Positions 23,892 to 33,923 of a stretch of DNA of 64,000 nt are shown here, in pieces. The notes beneath the pieces are model-generated. The model was not told the DNA's origin. It did not search any database and saw only the letters and a program-made list of their open reading frames with translations. Where the stretch lies: contig LATX02000219.1 of NCBI GenBank assembly GCA_001466705.2, positions 124,001-188,000 on the forward strand, written 5' to 3'. The DNA is from Moniliophthora roreri. Its lineage: Eukaryota > Basidiomycota > Agaricomycetes > Agaricales > Marasmiaceae. The stretch's first letter is position 1, and the number at the start of each line of letters is the position of its first letter. Both the position numbers and the translations under genes were made by a program.

Positions 23892-24372
23892 TGTGCTCAA
23901 CTCACATTTGTACGAGAACTTGTTATAACCTTGAGGTTTGTAGAGTTGCGATGTGCAGAGTAGTCAATGTAAATTGAACTGAGGAATGTGGCTACATACA
24001 TGCTTGCTTTTATACTACTCTAAAGGATAAGTTCCCGTAGATATACGGAGAAACCTAGTAAGCTATGGATGTAAGCTACTGAATACTTGTGAGACGAAGT
24101 ATCCAAGAATAATGTGTCTTGGAGAGACACAATACAATCGTCTGACAGCGGAAGGAACTATACATGAATTCTACATGTGTTCTACTGTATTGTGCATGAG
24201 GCTACAATACTCCTACTGGACGAGGGAGCACTCCTATGACTGTAGTGCAAGCTCCGGAGAAGCTCAGGAACATACTTTGTAGGTTCCGTAGTTGATCACA
24301 TACGCAAGTAATACAATAACTAGTGTTCCTAATGTACCTAGTTTAGTATAGTACAGGTACTGTGCTTCAACA
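23892..24372 (-). repeat. 3' LTR of Ty1/copia element 2
   Basis: On the minus strand it starts TGTTGAAGCAC directly after a polypurine tract. It extends to about 23,892, where CTCAACTCACATTTGTA matches the outer end of the LTR at 1867. Bases 23953-24372 recur with few differences at 35502-35920 and 39200-39618. The outer boundary (23892 or 23894) is inferred from the shared word and a TG start. No target-site duplication can be confirmed because the other end of the element is misassembled. Confidence 0.7.
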
Positions 24373-24384
24373 CTCCCCCTCACT
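24373..24384 (-). other. Polypurine tract of element 2
   Basis: On the minus strand AGTGAGGGGGAG lies immediately before the 3' LTR. It is the expected primer site for plus-strand DNA synthesis and fixes the inner LTR boundary at 24372/24373. Confidence 0.65.
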
Positions 24385-24414
24385 AAGTTTGTGATAAACT
24401 TTGTAGTGATTGAG

Positions 24415-25835
24415 CTATATGGAGGAATCGGTCTTAAAGAATGTAAGGCCGAGAAATTCTCTGTGGCGTTGAAATTTGTCCCAAGGTAGATTCTTCGTCA
24501 TAAGATCCGCAGGTTGTTGATTTGTGGGGATGAAGAATACTTCTACTTTCTTCTTGGCAACGCATTCTCGAATATGGTGATATTTAATATCCATTTGATC
24601 TGTCTAGCACAGTCAGATAAAGCCATATATTCGGCTTCAGTACTGGATAATGCTACGGATTTCTGTTTTTGTGAAACCCAGAAGACTGGAGCACAAGCGA
24701 AGTTAATGAGATAACCTGTTTGTGAGACTCTAGTGTCTTCATCTGTAGCCCAGTCAGAATCGGCATATGCTATGAAACCTTGTTCTCCTTGCTTATCTTT
24801 ATAAGTTAGAGAATATTTTCGGGTTCCGATTAGGTATCGAATGATATATTTCGCTTTGTTGAGATGCTCCTGAGTAGGATTTGTCCCATATTGCGAAAGT
24901 TTAATTACCGGAAAGGTAATATCAGGTCGGGTACCTAAGCATAGATATAGAAGTGATCCGATCACTGATTGGAATTGGGATCTAATTGTAGAGTTCGCTT
25001 CTCCTTTATTAGCCGTAGGTTTGTAACCGGCAGGTAATGGAGTGCGAGTAGGATTGGCGTTTTCCATACCAAAACGTTTAATGATTTTCTCGAGATAGTC
25101 ACTTTGATCAAGTGAAAGAGTACGTCGCTTTCGATCTCGAGTAATCCGCATTCGTAGGAATTCTCTAGGTTCGCCTAAATCTCTACATTCCCATATTTTC
25201 ATGAATTCTTTCTTCTTTGAGTGAAGAAGGCTAGAATTTGAACCCATGAAAATCGCATCATCTACATATACAATGGCAATGATTATATCATTTCCACGTA
25301 TAAAATAATATACACCAGCGTCTGATATGCAGCGCTTAAATCCTAGTTTAGCCATGGATTTAGTGCATTGGTACCACCATGATAAAGAGGCTTGTTTTAA
25401 ACCATATAGTGCACGGCGTAATAACCAAACTTTATTTGAACCTTTGACGAATCCTTGTGGTTGTTCCATATAAATCTCCTTGTCAAGTTCGCCATAGAGA
25501 AAGGCTGTTTTGACATCTAGCGCTTGGATATCCCAATCCTCAAGAGCGGCTAGTGCAAGTAATACGCGAACGGTTTCAAAGCGTACTACAGGAGAGAACA
25601 ATTCGTCATAATCTATTCCTTCGACTTGTGAGAAACCTTTTGCTACAAGTCGTGCCTTATAACGGCCATCAGTTTTGACGTCAAAAACCCATCTGGATTT
25701 TATCGCTTTTCGACCTTGAGGTAAATCTACAAGTTTGTAAACGTTACGTTCTTGTAGTGATTTGAGTTCGTCATGACATGCAGCCATCCATTTCTTCTGT
25801 TTGTCTTTCGACAGAGTTAGAATGTCTTTGTATTG
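24415..25835 (-). pseudogene. Reverse transcriptase and RNase H of element 2
   Basis: An open frame from 25787 down to about 24,600 has the copia RT core. It contains GFSQVEGIDYDELFSPVVRF, ALDVKTAFLYGEL, ALYGLKQASLSWW and the YVDD active site at residues 174-177 (AIVYVDDAIFMGS). The connection and RNase H follow (VIGSLLYLCLGTRPDITF, AYADSDWATDEDTR, SSTEAEYMALSDCARQIKW). After QIKW the frame jumps. The C-terminal part (IKYHHIRECVAKKKVEVFFI to about 24,415) lies in another frame, and the DNQ-containing segment expected between them is missing. RNase H is therefore defective. An in-frame TAG at 25836-25838 separates this part from the linker upstream. Confidence 0.8.
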
Positions 25836-26717
25836 CTATTGACGTACGTTGTCAATCGACAATGCTGATGCCATAATGTAATCAAGGTAACGAACTCCCC
25901 CTTCCTGAGAAAGAATTTGTACATAATTGACCACTTCATCATCAGTCTGAGGTGGAGTTTGATCAATCTCTATATCATTATGATCTTGTTCCATTTCATC
26001 CTCATTTGACTGTTGTATTTGATGTTCAGCAGGTGGAATTTCCTGCTCATGGTCACGACTACTACCTTGTATGAATTCTTGATCAGGACTATCACCTTGA
26101 TCATTAGAATCAGGTAAGTTGTTATATGTACATAGACGTAATCTATCTCGGATAGGCATACGACCCATTGCGTCTCCATACCGCTCTGGTACACGAGTCT
26201 GTCTTTTAGGACAACTTTGTTGATGTTGACTCGGGTCAAACATTTGTACCCTTCGTCGCATTCTCCTGTTTATATTATTTATTTCAGGATCTATTGGGTT
26301 TTGCGGCGGTGCAGTATTTTTAGGTCGTAATTGATCCTCACCATCATTCTGGTTCTGATGATGATCCACAGGATTATTACCTCCATTGGGATGATTAGGT
26401 TGAGGGAAATCAGGGTGATCGTCATCATCGTCATTTCCTCCCCCTTGATCGTGATTTTGATGACTGTCATCATCATTATCCGATCGTGGTCGATTAATAC
26501 CAGTAAAAGGAATAGATAAGATTCCATTGGTTGATTGTAAGGTTCGATCAACTGAATTAGACGAGTACGGAAAATCTTCTTCATCGAAGTCTGCTTGAGC
26601 AGCCGTAAATATCGTCTTATCCTGTCGCATAAACCGATATCCTTTAGTATTAGGAGCGTAATCTAGAAATGTCATACGTTCCATTTTCTTTGAAAGTTTG
26701 TTCTTGCGTTGTTCTTT
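25836..26717 (-). pseudogene. Integrase-RT linker of element 2 (left piece)
   Basis: A 282-codon frame, very rich in Asp, Asn, Pro and Gln, connecting integrase to reverse transcriptase. It contains MERMTFLDYAPNTKGYRFM, FTAAQADFDEEDFPYSSN and RRMRRRVQMFDPSQHQQS. The right end stops at the N at 26718. Bases 26141-26717 reappear, with substitutions and a deletion in the Asp-rich part, at 26719-27250. Confidence 0.7.
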
Positions 26718-26718
26718 N

Positions 26719-28350
26719 ATCTATCTCGGATAGGCATACGACCCATTGCGTCTCCATACCGCTGTGGTACACGAGTCTGTCTTTTAGGACGACTTTGTTG
26801 ATGTTGACTTGGGTCAAACATCTGTACCCTTCGTCGCATTCTCCTGTTTATATTATTTATTTCAGGATCTATTGGGTTTTGCGGCGGTGCAGTATTTTTA
26901 GGTCGTGATTGATCCTCACCATCATTCTGGTTATGATGATGATCCACAGGATCATTACCTCCGTTGGGATGATTGGGTTGAGGGAAATCAGGATGATCGT
27001 CATCATCATCATCAGATCATGGTTGATTAATACCAGTAAAAGGAATAGATAAGATTCCATTGGTTGATTGTAAGGTTCGATCAACTGAATTAGACGAGTA
27101 CGGAAAATCTTCTTCATCGAAGTCTGCTTGAGCAGCCGTAAATATCGTCTTATCCTGTCGCATAAACCGATATCCTTTAGTGTTAGGAGCGTAATCTAAG
27201 AATGTCATACGTTCCATTTTCTTTGAAAGTTTGTTCTTGCGTTGTTCTTTCTGAATAAAAACATACGCTGAACATCCTGGTGTCCGGAAATAAGAAACAT
27301 CAGGTACTTTCTTACTATAGATTTCGGTTGGAGTTTTCCACTCTAAGCGTTTATTTGGAGTGCGATTATATACATGTACAGCGTTGTTCATCATAAATTC
27401 CCACCAAGATTGTGGTAAGGAAGCATGATTGCGGAATTTTTCTGCTTTTTCCGCAAGAGTACGAATTGAACGTTCAACTCTTCCTTGCTGTTGATGTATA
27501 TGAGGAGCTGAGTTTCGCATTTGAATTCCATTATCTTTAAGATATGTTTGGAACTCATTTCCGAAAAATTCTCCACCATGATCAGTTTGAACACATTTGA
27601 TTATTGTACCAGTCTGCTTCTCGGTTAGAGCACGAAAGCGTTTGAAGCTGGTGAGTGTTTCAAATTGATTCTTAGTTCTTTGATGATAAATCCATCCTAC
27701 TGAGGAATGGTCATCGATTAGAACTAATGTGTAACGATTTTGGTGGTAAGAATTAATAGGAAACTCCTTAATATCCATATGAATAAGTTCTAGGATATTG
27801 TCTTTCCGCTTTTGAGAACTATGGTAAGGTTTAGATGCTGTTCCTCCTTCAGCACATCCCTTACACAAAGACTTTTTAGATCCTTGTTTCTCAATGGAAA
27901 ATCCTTTGCAATGCTTCATGCAGTTTGTCAATACTCGGTAAGGTATATGACCAAATCTGTTATGAGCTATCACAGGATCAGTTGATTTAATCTTGAAAGC
28001 GAGAATGGTAACTGCTTCGTTCTGTTTAACAGAGGAAGCATGTAGGTACGTATACCCATCTCTTTCTGGTTTCGCGAATAGCGACATAAAGAGTTTACCA
28101 TTAGCTTTCGTAATTATAGAGGTTTCTGGGAACGAATATTTAATATCGTAACCATTTACGATATATTTATTCCCAGCTAGAAGTCTATGATTTGCTTTAG
28201 GCCAATAGAACACCGGATAAAGTTTGACCGTATGGGTTTCTCCAAGTGAATTGGTATGACGAATGATTACTGTTCCTTGATGAGTTATGACATCCGATCC
28301 AGTGACTCCAATGATTTGCTTGGGTCCTGTAGGAATTTCATTTAACTCAA
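26719..28350 (-). pseudogene. Linker, integrase and protease start, second assembled piece
   Basis: This piece lies between two single-N joins. Its left part repeats the linker of the piece before it. From about 27,240 it encodes integrase with SAPHIHQQQGRVERSIRTL, VQTDHGGEFFGNEFQ and LVLIDDHSSVGWIY. The GAG-pre-integrase zinc segment has HNRFGHIPYRVL and CKGCAEGGTASK. The piece stops inside the protease-integrase region. Bases 27266-28350 recur at 28352-29436 with a handful of substitutions. Confidence 0.7.
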
Positions 28351-28351
28351 N

Positions 28352-31300
28352 CGCTGAACATCCTGGTGTCCGGAAATAAGAAACATCAGGTACTTTCTTA
28401 CTATAGATTTCGGTTGGAGTTTTCCACTCTAAGCGTTTATTTGGAGTGCGATTATATACATGTACAGCGTTGTTCATCATAAATTCCCACCAAGATTGTG
28501 GTAAGGAAGCATGATTGCGGAATTTTTCTGCTTTTTCCGCAAGAGTACGAATTGAACGTTCGACTCTTCCTTGCTGTTGATGTATATGAGGAGCTGAGTT
28601 TCGCATTTGAATTCCATTATCTTTCAGATATGTTTGGAACTCATTTCCAAAAAATTCTCCACCATGATCAGTTTGAACACATTTAATAATTTTACCAGTT
28701 TGCTTTTCAGTTAAGGCACGAAAACGTTTGAAGCTGGTAAGTGTTTCAAATTGATTCTTAGTTCGTTGATGATAAATCCATCCTACTGAGGAATGGTCAT
28801 CTATTAGAACTAATGTGTAACGATTTTGGTGGTAAGAATTAATAGGAAACTCCTTAATATCCATATGAATAAGTTCTAGGATATTGTCTTTCCGCTTATG
28901 AGAACTATGGTAAGGTTTAGATGCTGTTCCTCCTTCAGCACATCCCTTACACAAAGACTTTTTGGATCCTTGTTTCTCAATGGAAAATCCTTTGCAATGC
29001 TTCATACAGTTTGTCAATACTCGATACGGTATATGACCAAATCTGTTATGAGCAATTACAGGATCAGTTGATTTAATCTTGAAAGCAAGAATGGTAACTG
29101 CTTCATTCTGCTTAACAGAGGAAGCATGTAGGTACGTATACCCGTCTCTTTCTGGTTTCGCAAATAGCGACATAAAGAGTTTACCATTAGCTTTCGTAAT
29201 TATAGAGGTTTCTGGGAACGAATATTTAATATCGTAACCATTTACGATATATTTATTCCCAGCTAGAAGTCTATGATTTGCTTTAGGCCAATAGAACACC
29301 GGATAAAGTTTGACCGTATGGGTTTCTCCAAGTGAATTGGTATGACGAATGATTACTGTTCCTTGATGAGTTATGACATCCGATCCAGTGACTCCAATGA
29401 TTTGCTTGGGTCCTGTAGGAATTTCATTTAACTCAAGGAAATCGGACTTAAAAGGCGTTATGTGATTGGTTGCAGCAGTATCAAGAGCCCATTCATTTGT
29501 TTGTGGTTCTACCGATACAACATTTTTATCACTAATTTTAGTCATCATACATTGTACAATGTTACTATTAGAAAGAAATTGTTCATCGAGCGCTGATGAT
29601 GGCTCGGAATCAATGTTCGTTTCTAGCAATTTATTAGTGATGCTGCTCTTAAGATCAATTAGATCATACCAATCATCGTAGTAGTCCGCTTCATTATGAA
29701 CGTAATCATTATAATTCTCGTCCCAATCTTCTTTATCAAAGTCTCCCATATTCAGGTTCTTCCCTCCATTTTTCCCTTGAGAATCTATATTATCAAGAGG
29801 AACAACATCCGCAATGTTGATATCAACACGAGCTTGGATGTTTGAAGAACCTTGAATAAATTCGGGAACTTCCGGTTTAGGATTATTGACCGTTATGGAA
29901 GTAATGTTTATTCCCAGATTCGGCATTACTGGTTTGGGAGGCGGTGATGGTGCCTCTATGTCAATATCTGGTACTTCAAGTGTATCTCCTTTCGGACGAT
30001 AAGGAGTTTGAGGTCGAACAGGTTTGGGTTGGAAAAGTTTCCTATTCCCATAATGTTCGAGTACCATATTGCGGGCTTCCTTTTTGGTGATTTTCCTAAA
30101 AGTGTTTTCCCCAACTTTAAACTCGTAAGGAGGTGGAGTCGGTTCTTTGCCAAATTGGAACATTTTGTCACCAATTTTGACTTGTGGCAAAAGATTAGAC
30201 TGGATAGTGGGGAAGCATTTGGAAATATTACCAAAGAAGTTTTTGGTAGTTTGCCGGTTCTTTTCTAATTCTTTTTGTATTGCCGCTGATTCTTCTTTTG
30301 ATTTGATCCGAATATCATCAGCCATAGTTGCTGATCGATAGGGTTTTTTACCCATCCGCTTGTCAATGACATCAGGGTGTTTAGCTTGGCAGGCTGGTGA
30401 GTCACATCGGTGCTCGGCAGCTAATCCCTTGTCATGGAACATTTGGGCGATCTTCTTTCGCTGTTCCTGAAGTTGCTTCTCAGACTTCTTGACAATAGGG
30501 CGTTCTTTGGGTTTCGGAGGAAGAATTGCATTCCAGGGATTTTTGGGATTAATGGAATCCCAAACTTTGTTATTCTTTTCCTTGTTTAACCATGTGTCGG
30601 CATAATCCTTCTCCTTCTTCCAAGGGTCTTTAAGGAGAATCGGATCGTCTGCCGAAGAAAGAGCTTCCGTAAATGGCTTTTTAATAGATTTGTTGTTAAA
30701 GCCGCGTGGATTACGTTTTGGGGGGAAGCCTTCCTGAACAGAGTTAAACATTATTGGGATGCAAGTGGCGGCGACGGGCCAATTATCAAGATGATGTGGA
30801 TAATTGCATGTGACACAGAAGACTGTTTTAAAGTCTTGGTTTAGTTTGGGGGTTGGTGCTCTGGATGGATTTGGTGTATTCCAATCGATATAGTCAATGG
30901 GATGATCACCAAATTTGAATCGTTCACCTGCTTCGATCCCAGGGTTAGTTGGGTCTTCATGAACGTATTTTCCTGGAGCGATTTGATTGAATTTGTACTC
31001 CCCCTTACTAAGGTATGTGATATGCTTTGGTAGTCCACTGGTACAGCGTTGGCAATCTGCTTCACAAACTGCTGAAGGATGACGATGGAATTCCATTTTG
31101 GCATAATTCCGCATATAGAGATTATGCTCTTTCGTCACAACACAGTTTAGGATCTCGACGAGTGGTTCGATCGGATCACGAAGTCGGAACAGAGTGTTTC
31201 TGATCCGAGTGAAGAAGATCCAGTACCTGTCACCAGTGTCATCATGATCGGCCATTTGCCAGAGTCCCATGCCACAAAATTCTGTATGGCGTTCATCTCG

Positions 31301-31379
31301 CCAAGTACATTTATGACAGGCTTCTGAGCAAAAAGAGATTGGAGTGGAATGAGGGGCGAAGGAAGTCGATTGGGGGTAT
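28352..31379 (-). pseudogene. Integrase, protease and Cys-rich spacer of element 2
   Basis: The minus-strand frame runs from 31270 leftwards. From the N-terminal end it has the C-terminal half of the spacer with CEADCQRC (about 31,060), FCVTCNYPHHLDNW (about 30,810) and CDSPACQAKHPDV (about 30,400), then Pro- and Lys-rich sequence. The protease site EWALDTAATNHIT follows near 29,480, with Asp-Thr-Ala in place of Asp-Thr-Gly. The zinc segment HNRFGH...CKGC and the integrase D,D,E core come next. The piece starts after the N at 28351. Without the 500-bp duplication at 30,880-31,880 this frame would continue from gag. Confidence 0.75.
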
Positions 31380-31879
31380 TCCAGTCGATATAGTCAACAG
31401 GATGATCACCAAATTTGAATCGTTCACCTGCTTCGATCCCAGGGTTAGTTGGGTCTTCATGAACGTATTTTCCTGGAGCGATTTGATTGAATTTGTACTC
31501 CCCCTTACTAAGGTATGTGATATGCTTTGGTAGTCCACTGGTACAGCGTTGGCAATCTGCTTCACAAACTGCTGAAGGGTGACGATGGAATTCCATCTTG
31601 GCATAATTCCGCATATAGAGATTATGCTCTTTCGTCACAACACAGTTTAGGATCTCGACGAGTGGTTCGATCGGATCACGGAGTCGGAACAGAGTGTTTC
31701 TGATCCGAGTGAAGAAGATCCAGTACCTGTCACCAGTGTCATCATGATCGGCCATTTGCCAGAGTCCCATGCCACAAAATTCTGTATGGCGTTCATCTCG
31801 CCAAGTACATTTATGACAGGCTTCTGAGCAAAAAGAGATTGGAGTGGAATGAGGGGCGAAGGAAGTCGATTGGGGGTAT
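30881..31879. repeat. 500-bp tandem duplication inside element 2
   Basis: Sequence at 30881 onward recurs exactly 500 bp later at 31381 onward, ending near 31,879, with a few substitutions between the copies. The junctions share the word GGGGGTAT. The unit is not a multiple of three and breaks the gag-pol frame. No N marks this boundary, so it is either a real duplication or an unmarked merge of two copies. Confidence 0.8.
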
Positions 31880-33777
31880 CTTGCATATACGTCCAATGCA
31901 TCCAAGAAGTCAACAATGGCAGGTTGCTTCTTGTAATCATGTCCGAGTAGTTGAGCTCTACCTCGAATATAATCCTTTTTGGTTTCTATTAAATCAAGTA
32001 TAATTTTTGCAAATCGATGTGATGCAAAAAGTGTTGAGTCAATAGATGGATTTTCGTTGAGGAGCTTAATATGGAATTTAACATTCTCGGGCATTGGAAT
32101 CATTGTTGGGTCATATTGAGCTTTCGGAATCCGGGCCTGAATTTTGGCTTCCATGTGTCGCGACCATCTCCTCATGGCACGACCATGGTCCGATTTGTGA
32201 GGTTGTTTGTTCTCGAATGTATTGATAGGATTTCGAGGAACAGTAGACTCCGAGGTTTCGGTTGGAATAACATCTCGTACCTGGTTAGGGTACTTGTGCC
32301 TCATTAGATGTTTTCCTGATGGAAGATCACCGAAAATATGCTCGAATGATTCTGATGGAAAAATATCTCCAATATTGACTTCATCCTTAGTAGGAGGAGT
32401 CTTAGGAGGAATTTTATCCACCTTAAGGACAGTGAAAGTTTTGCTAAGCTGAAAATCTCCTCGGAGAAAAGCGTATGCCGTCTCGTCGATGGGAAGGCGT
32501 ACTAGGGCTGCCTTTTGGAGAATTTTCTGTCTAGCGAAGGAATGGGAATGCATATTGTAGCATTGCTTGCAGACATACCAAGTTTTGCGATTTCGTCCAG
32601 TTGTGAAGATACCATAGACGGTTTTATCTGAACTGGTGCAAAAATGGTTGACGCATTTAGTTGGAACTTTGCCATCATCGGAAGGTTTTTCCTCTCTAGG
32701 AGGTTGTGGTTCTTCCTTTTGTGGTAAATCTGTGATTTCAGCCATCATGACTGAGATTGCTCCATTAGGCTTTTTCCCTTTTCCTTTCTTGTTCGACTTC
32801 TTCTTGTTGTTCTTCTTCCCATCAGATTTCTGTTGATTTTGTTGGGGTTGCGCTGGTTGTTTGCCTTTGTTCCCTTTATTCCCAGAGTTCTGGTTTTGAT
32901 TATTAGGTTTACCAGAATTTGGATTAGGATTGCGAGGACGGAATTTCTTTTGTCCATTCCAGTTCGGGCTTTGTCCGGTGTATCGTTGGACACCAGAGAT
33001 CCGAGTGGCGTAAGCGGCAACCCCATCCATGTGTCGCCTATTATATTCTTGTTTGATGAAGGGGAGGATATTGTCGAAGGTAAGATCCTTCCCTTTGTTG
33101 GAGACGAACATCTGGGTCTTAACTGTCTCATATGATTTTGGGAGAGAGTTAAGAAGGAACATTGCCTGGAAATTGGAGGGAACGGGGAAATCGTTCTCAG
33201 ACAATTTCGCAACACATTGTCTGATGAGATTGGCACTATGATCGGGATTTTGACCTTCGGCAGTGCGTGCCATGACAAGGCCTTGGAAAAAGGTAAAAAT
33301 TTCCGGAAGGCTTGGAATGTCATATTCAGCTTTCAAGGCGTCCCATGTTTCTTTAGCAGTATCTTTGATAATCCACTGCAAAGTAGGACTCAATTTAAGC
33401 TGAAAAAGGCCAAGAGCTTGGGCATTTGAGGTTTTCCATTCTTTGACGACTTCCATGTCAGGGGTGACGGTAGTAGCACCTTCACCAGTAGTCACAGGCA
33501 TTGTATTGGTAAGGGCATAAGCCGCTTTAGCCAAATTGAGATATGCCAAGACTTTGCGCTTCCATTCTCTGAAGTCGTCACCATTAAAGATTGGAACAAC
33601 CGATAATCCCGATGTATTGCCAACAGAAGTATCAAAAACTTGAACTGGTTCAAGTAATTCCAAAGGATGGTAACTGTAAACCGGAATGCCGACCCCATCA
33701 TCCGAGTTTCGAATTCGGACAGTTGTTGGGTCAACAAGAGAGACTTGGGGAATACGAGATTGATTGGAGTTAGACAT
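31147..33777 (-). CDS. Gag and N-terminal spacer of element 2
   Basis: An 876-codon frame starting MSNSNQSRIPQVSLVDPTTV. Residues of about 65-240 are a copia-type Gag (IFNGDDFREWKRKVLAYLNL, LSPTLQWIIKDTAKETWDAL, GQNPDHSANLIRQCVAKLSE), followed by a basic Asn/Gln/Lys-rich stretch to about 32,745. No CCHC zinc knuckle is present; the basic region probably takes over nucleic-acid binding (inference). The spacer follows, with CVNHFC (about 32,650), VCKQCYNMHSHSF (about 32,565) and CSEACHKC (about 31,820). The natural frame ends in the duplicated copy at 31,147 because the 500-bp repeat shifts the frame. Confidence 0.75.
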   Translation of the reverse strand: MSNSNQSRIPQVSLVDPTTVRIRNSDDGVGIPVYSYHPLELLEPVQVFDTSVGNTSGLSVVPIFNGDDFREWKRKVLAYLNLAKAAYALTNTMPVTTGEGATTVTPDMEVVKEWKTSNAQALGLFQLKLSPTLQWIIKDTAKETWDALKAEYDIPSLPEIFTFFQGLVMARTAEGQNPDHSANLIRQCVAKLSENDFPVPSNFQAMFLLNSLPKSYETVKTQMFVSNKGKDLTFDNILPFIKQEYNRRHMDGVAAYATRISGVQRYTGQSPNWNGQKKFRPRNPNPNSGKPNNQNQNSGNKGNKGKQPAQPQQNQQKSDGKKNNKKKSNKKGKGKKPNGAISVMMAEITDLPQKEEPQPPREEKPSDDGKVPTKCVNHFCTSSDKTVYGIFTTGRNRKTWYVCKQCYNMHSHSFARQKILQKAALVRLPIDETAYAFLRGDFQLSKTFTVLKVDKIPPKTPPTKDEVNIGDIFPSESFEHIFGDLPSGKHLMRHKYPNQVRDVIPTETSESTVPRNPINTFENKQPHKSDHGRAMRRWSRHMEAKIQARIPKAQYDPTMIPMPENVKFHIKLLNENPSIDSTLFASHRFAKIILDLIETKKDYIRGRAQLLGHDYKKQPAIVDFLDALDVYARYPQSTSFAPHSTPISFCSEACHKCTWRDERHTEFCGMGLWQMADHDDTGDRYWIFFTRIRNTLFRLRDPIEPLVEILNCVVTKEHNLYMRNYAKMEFHRHPSAVCEADCQRCTSGLPKHITYLSKGEYKFNQIAPGKYVHEDPTNPGIEAGERFKFGDHPVDYIDWNTPNRLPSPLIPLQSLFAQKPVINVLGEMNAIQNFVAWDSGKWPIMMTLVTGTGSSSLGSETLCSDFVIRSNHSSRS

Positions 33778-33923
33778 TGTTATCGATAAAAGGCTATAGG
33801 AAAGGAGGGCGTAAGTGCTGGTATGACTTTTAGGTGTATGGAGCCTTTATCGACAAGAATGCTAATGAATCCTCATACGTTTGGTCAACGGTGTTTCCTT
33901 CATGTCATCCGGTCTCATCACCN

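Noticed and set aside
27017..31270. A 1417-residue polyprotein with two integrase domains
   Set aside because: The open frame passes through the N at 28351 and contains the same integrase region twice because two overlapping pieces were joined.
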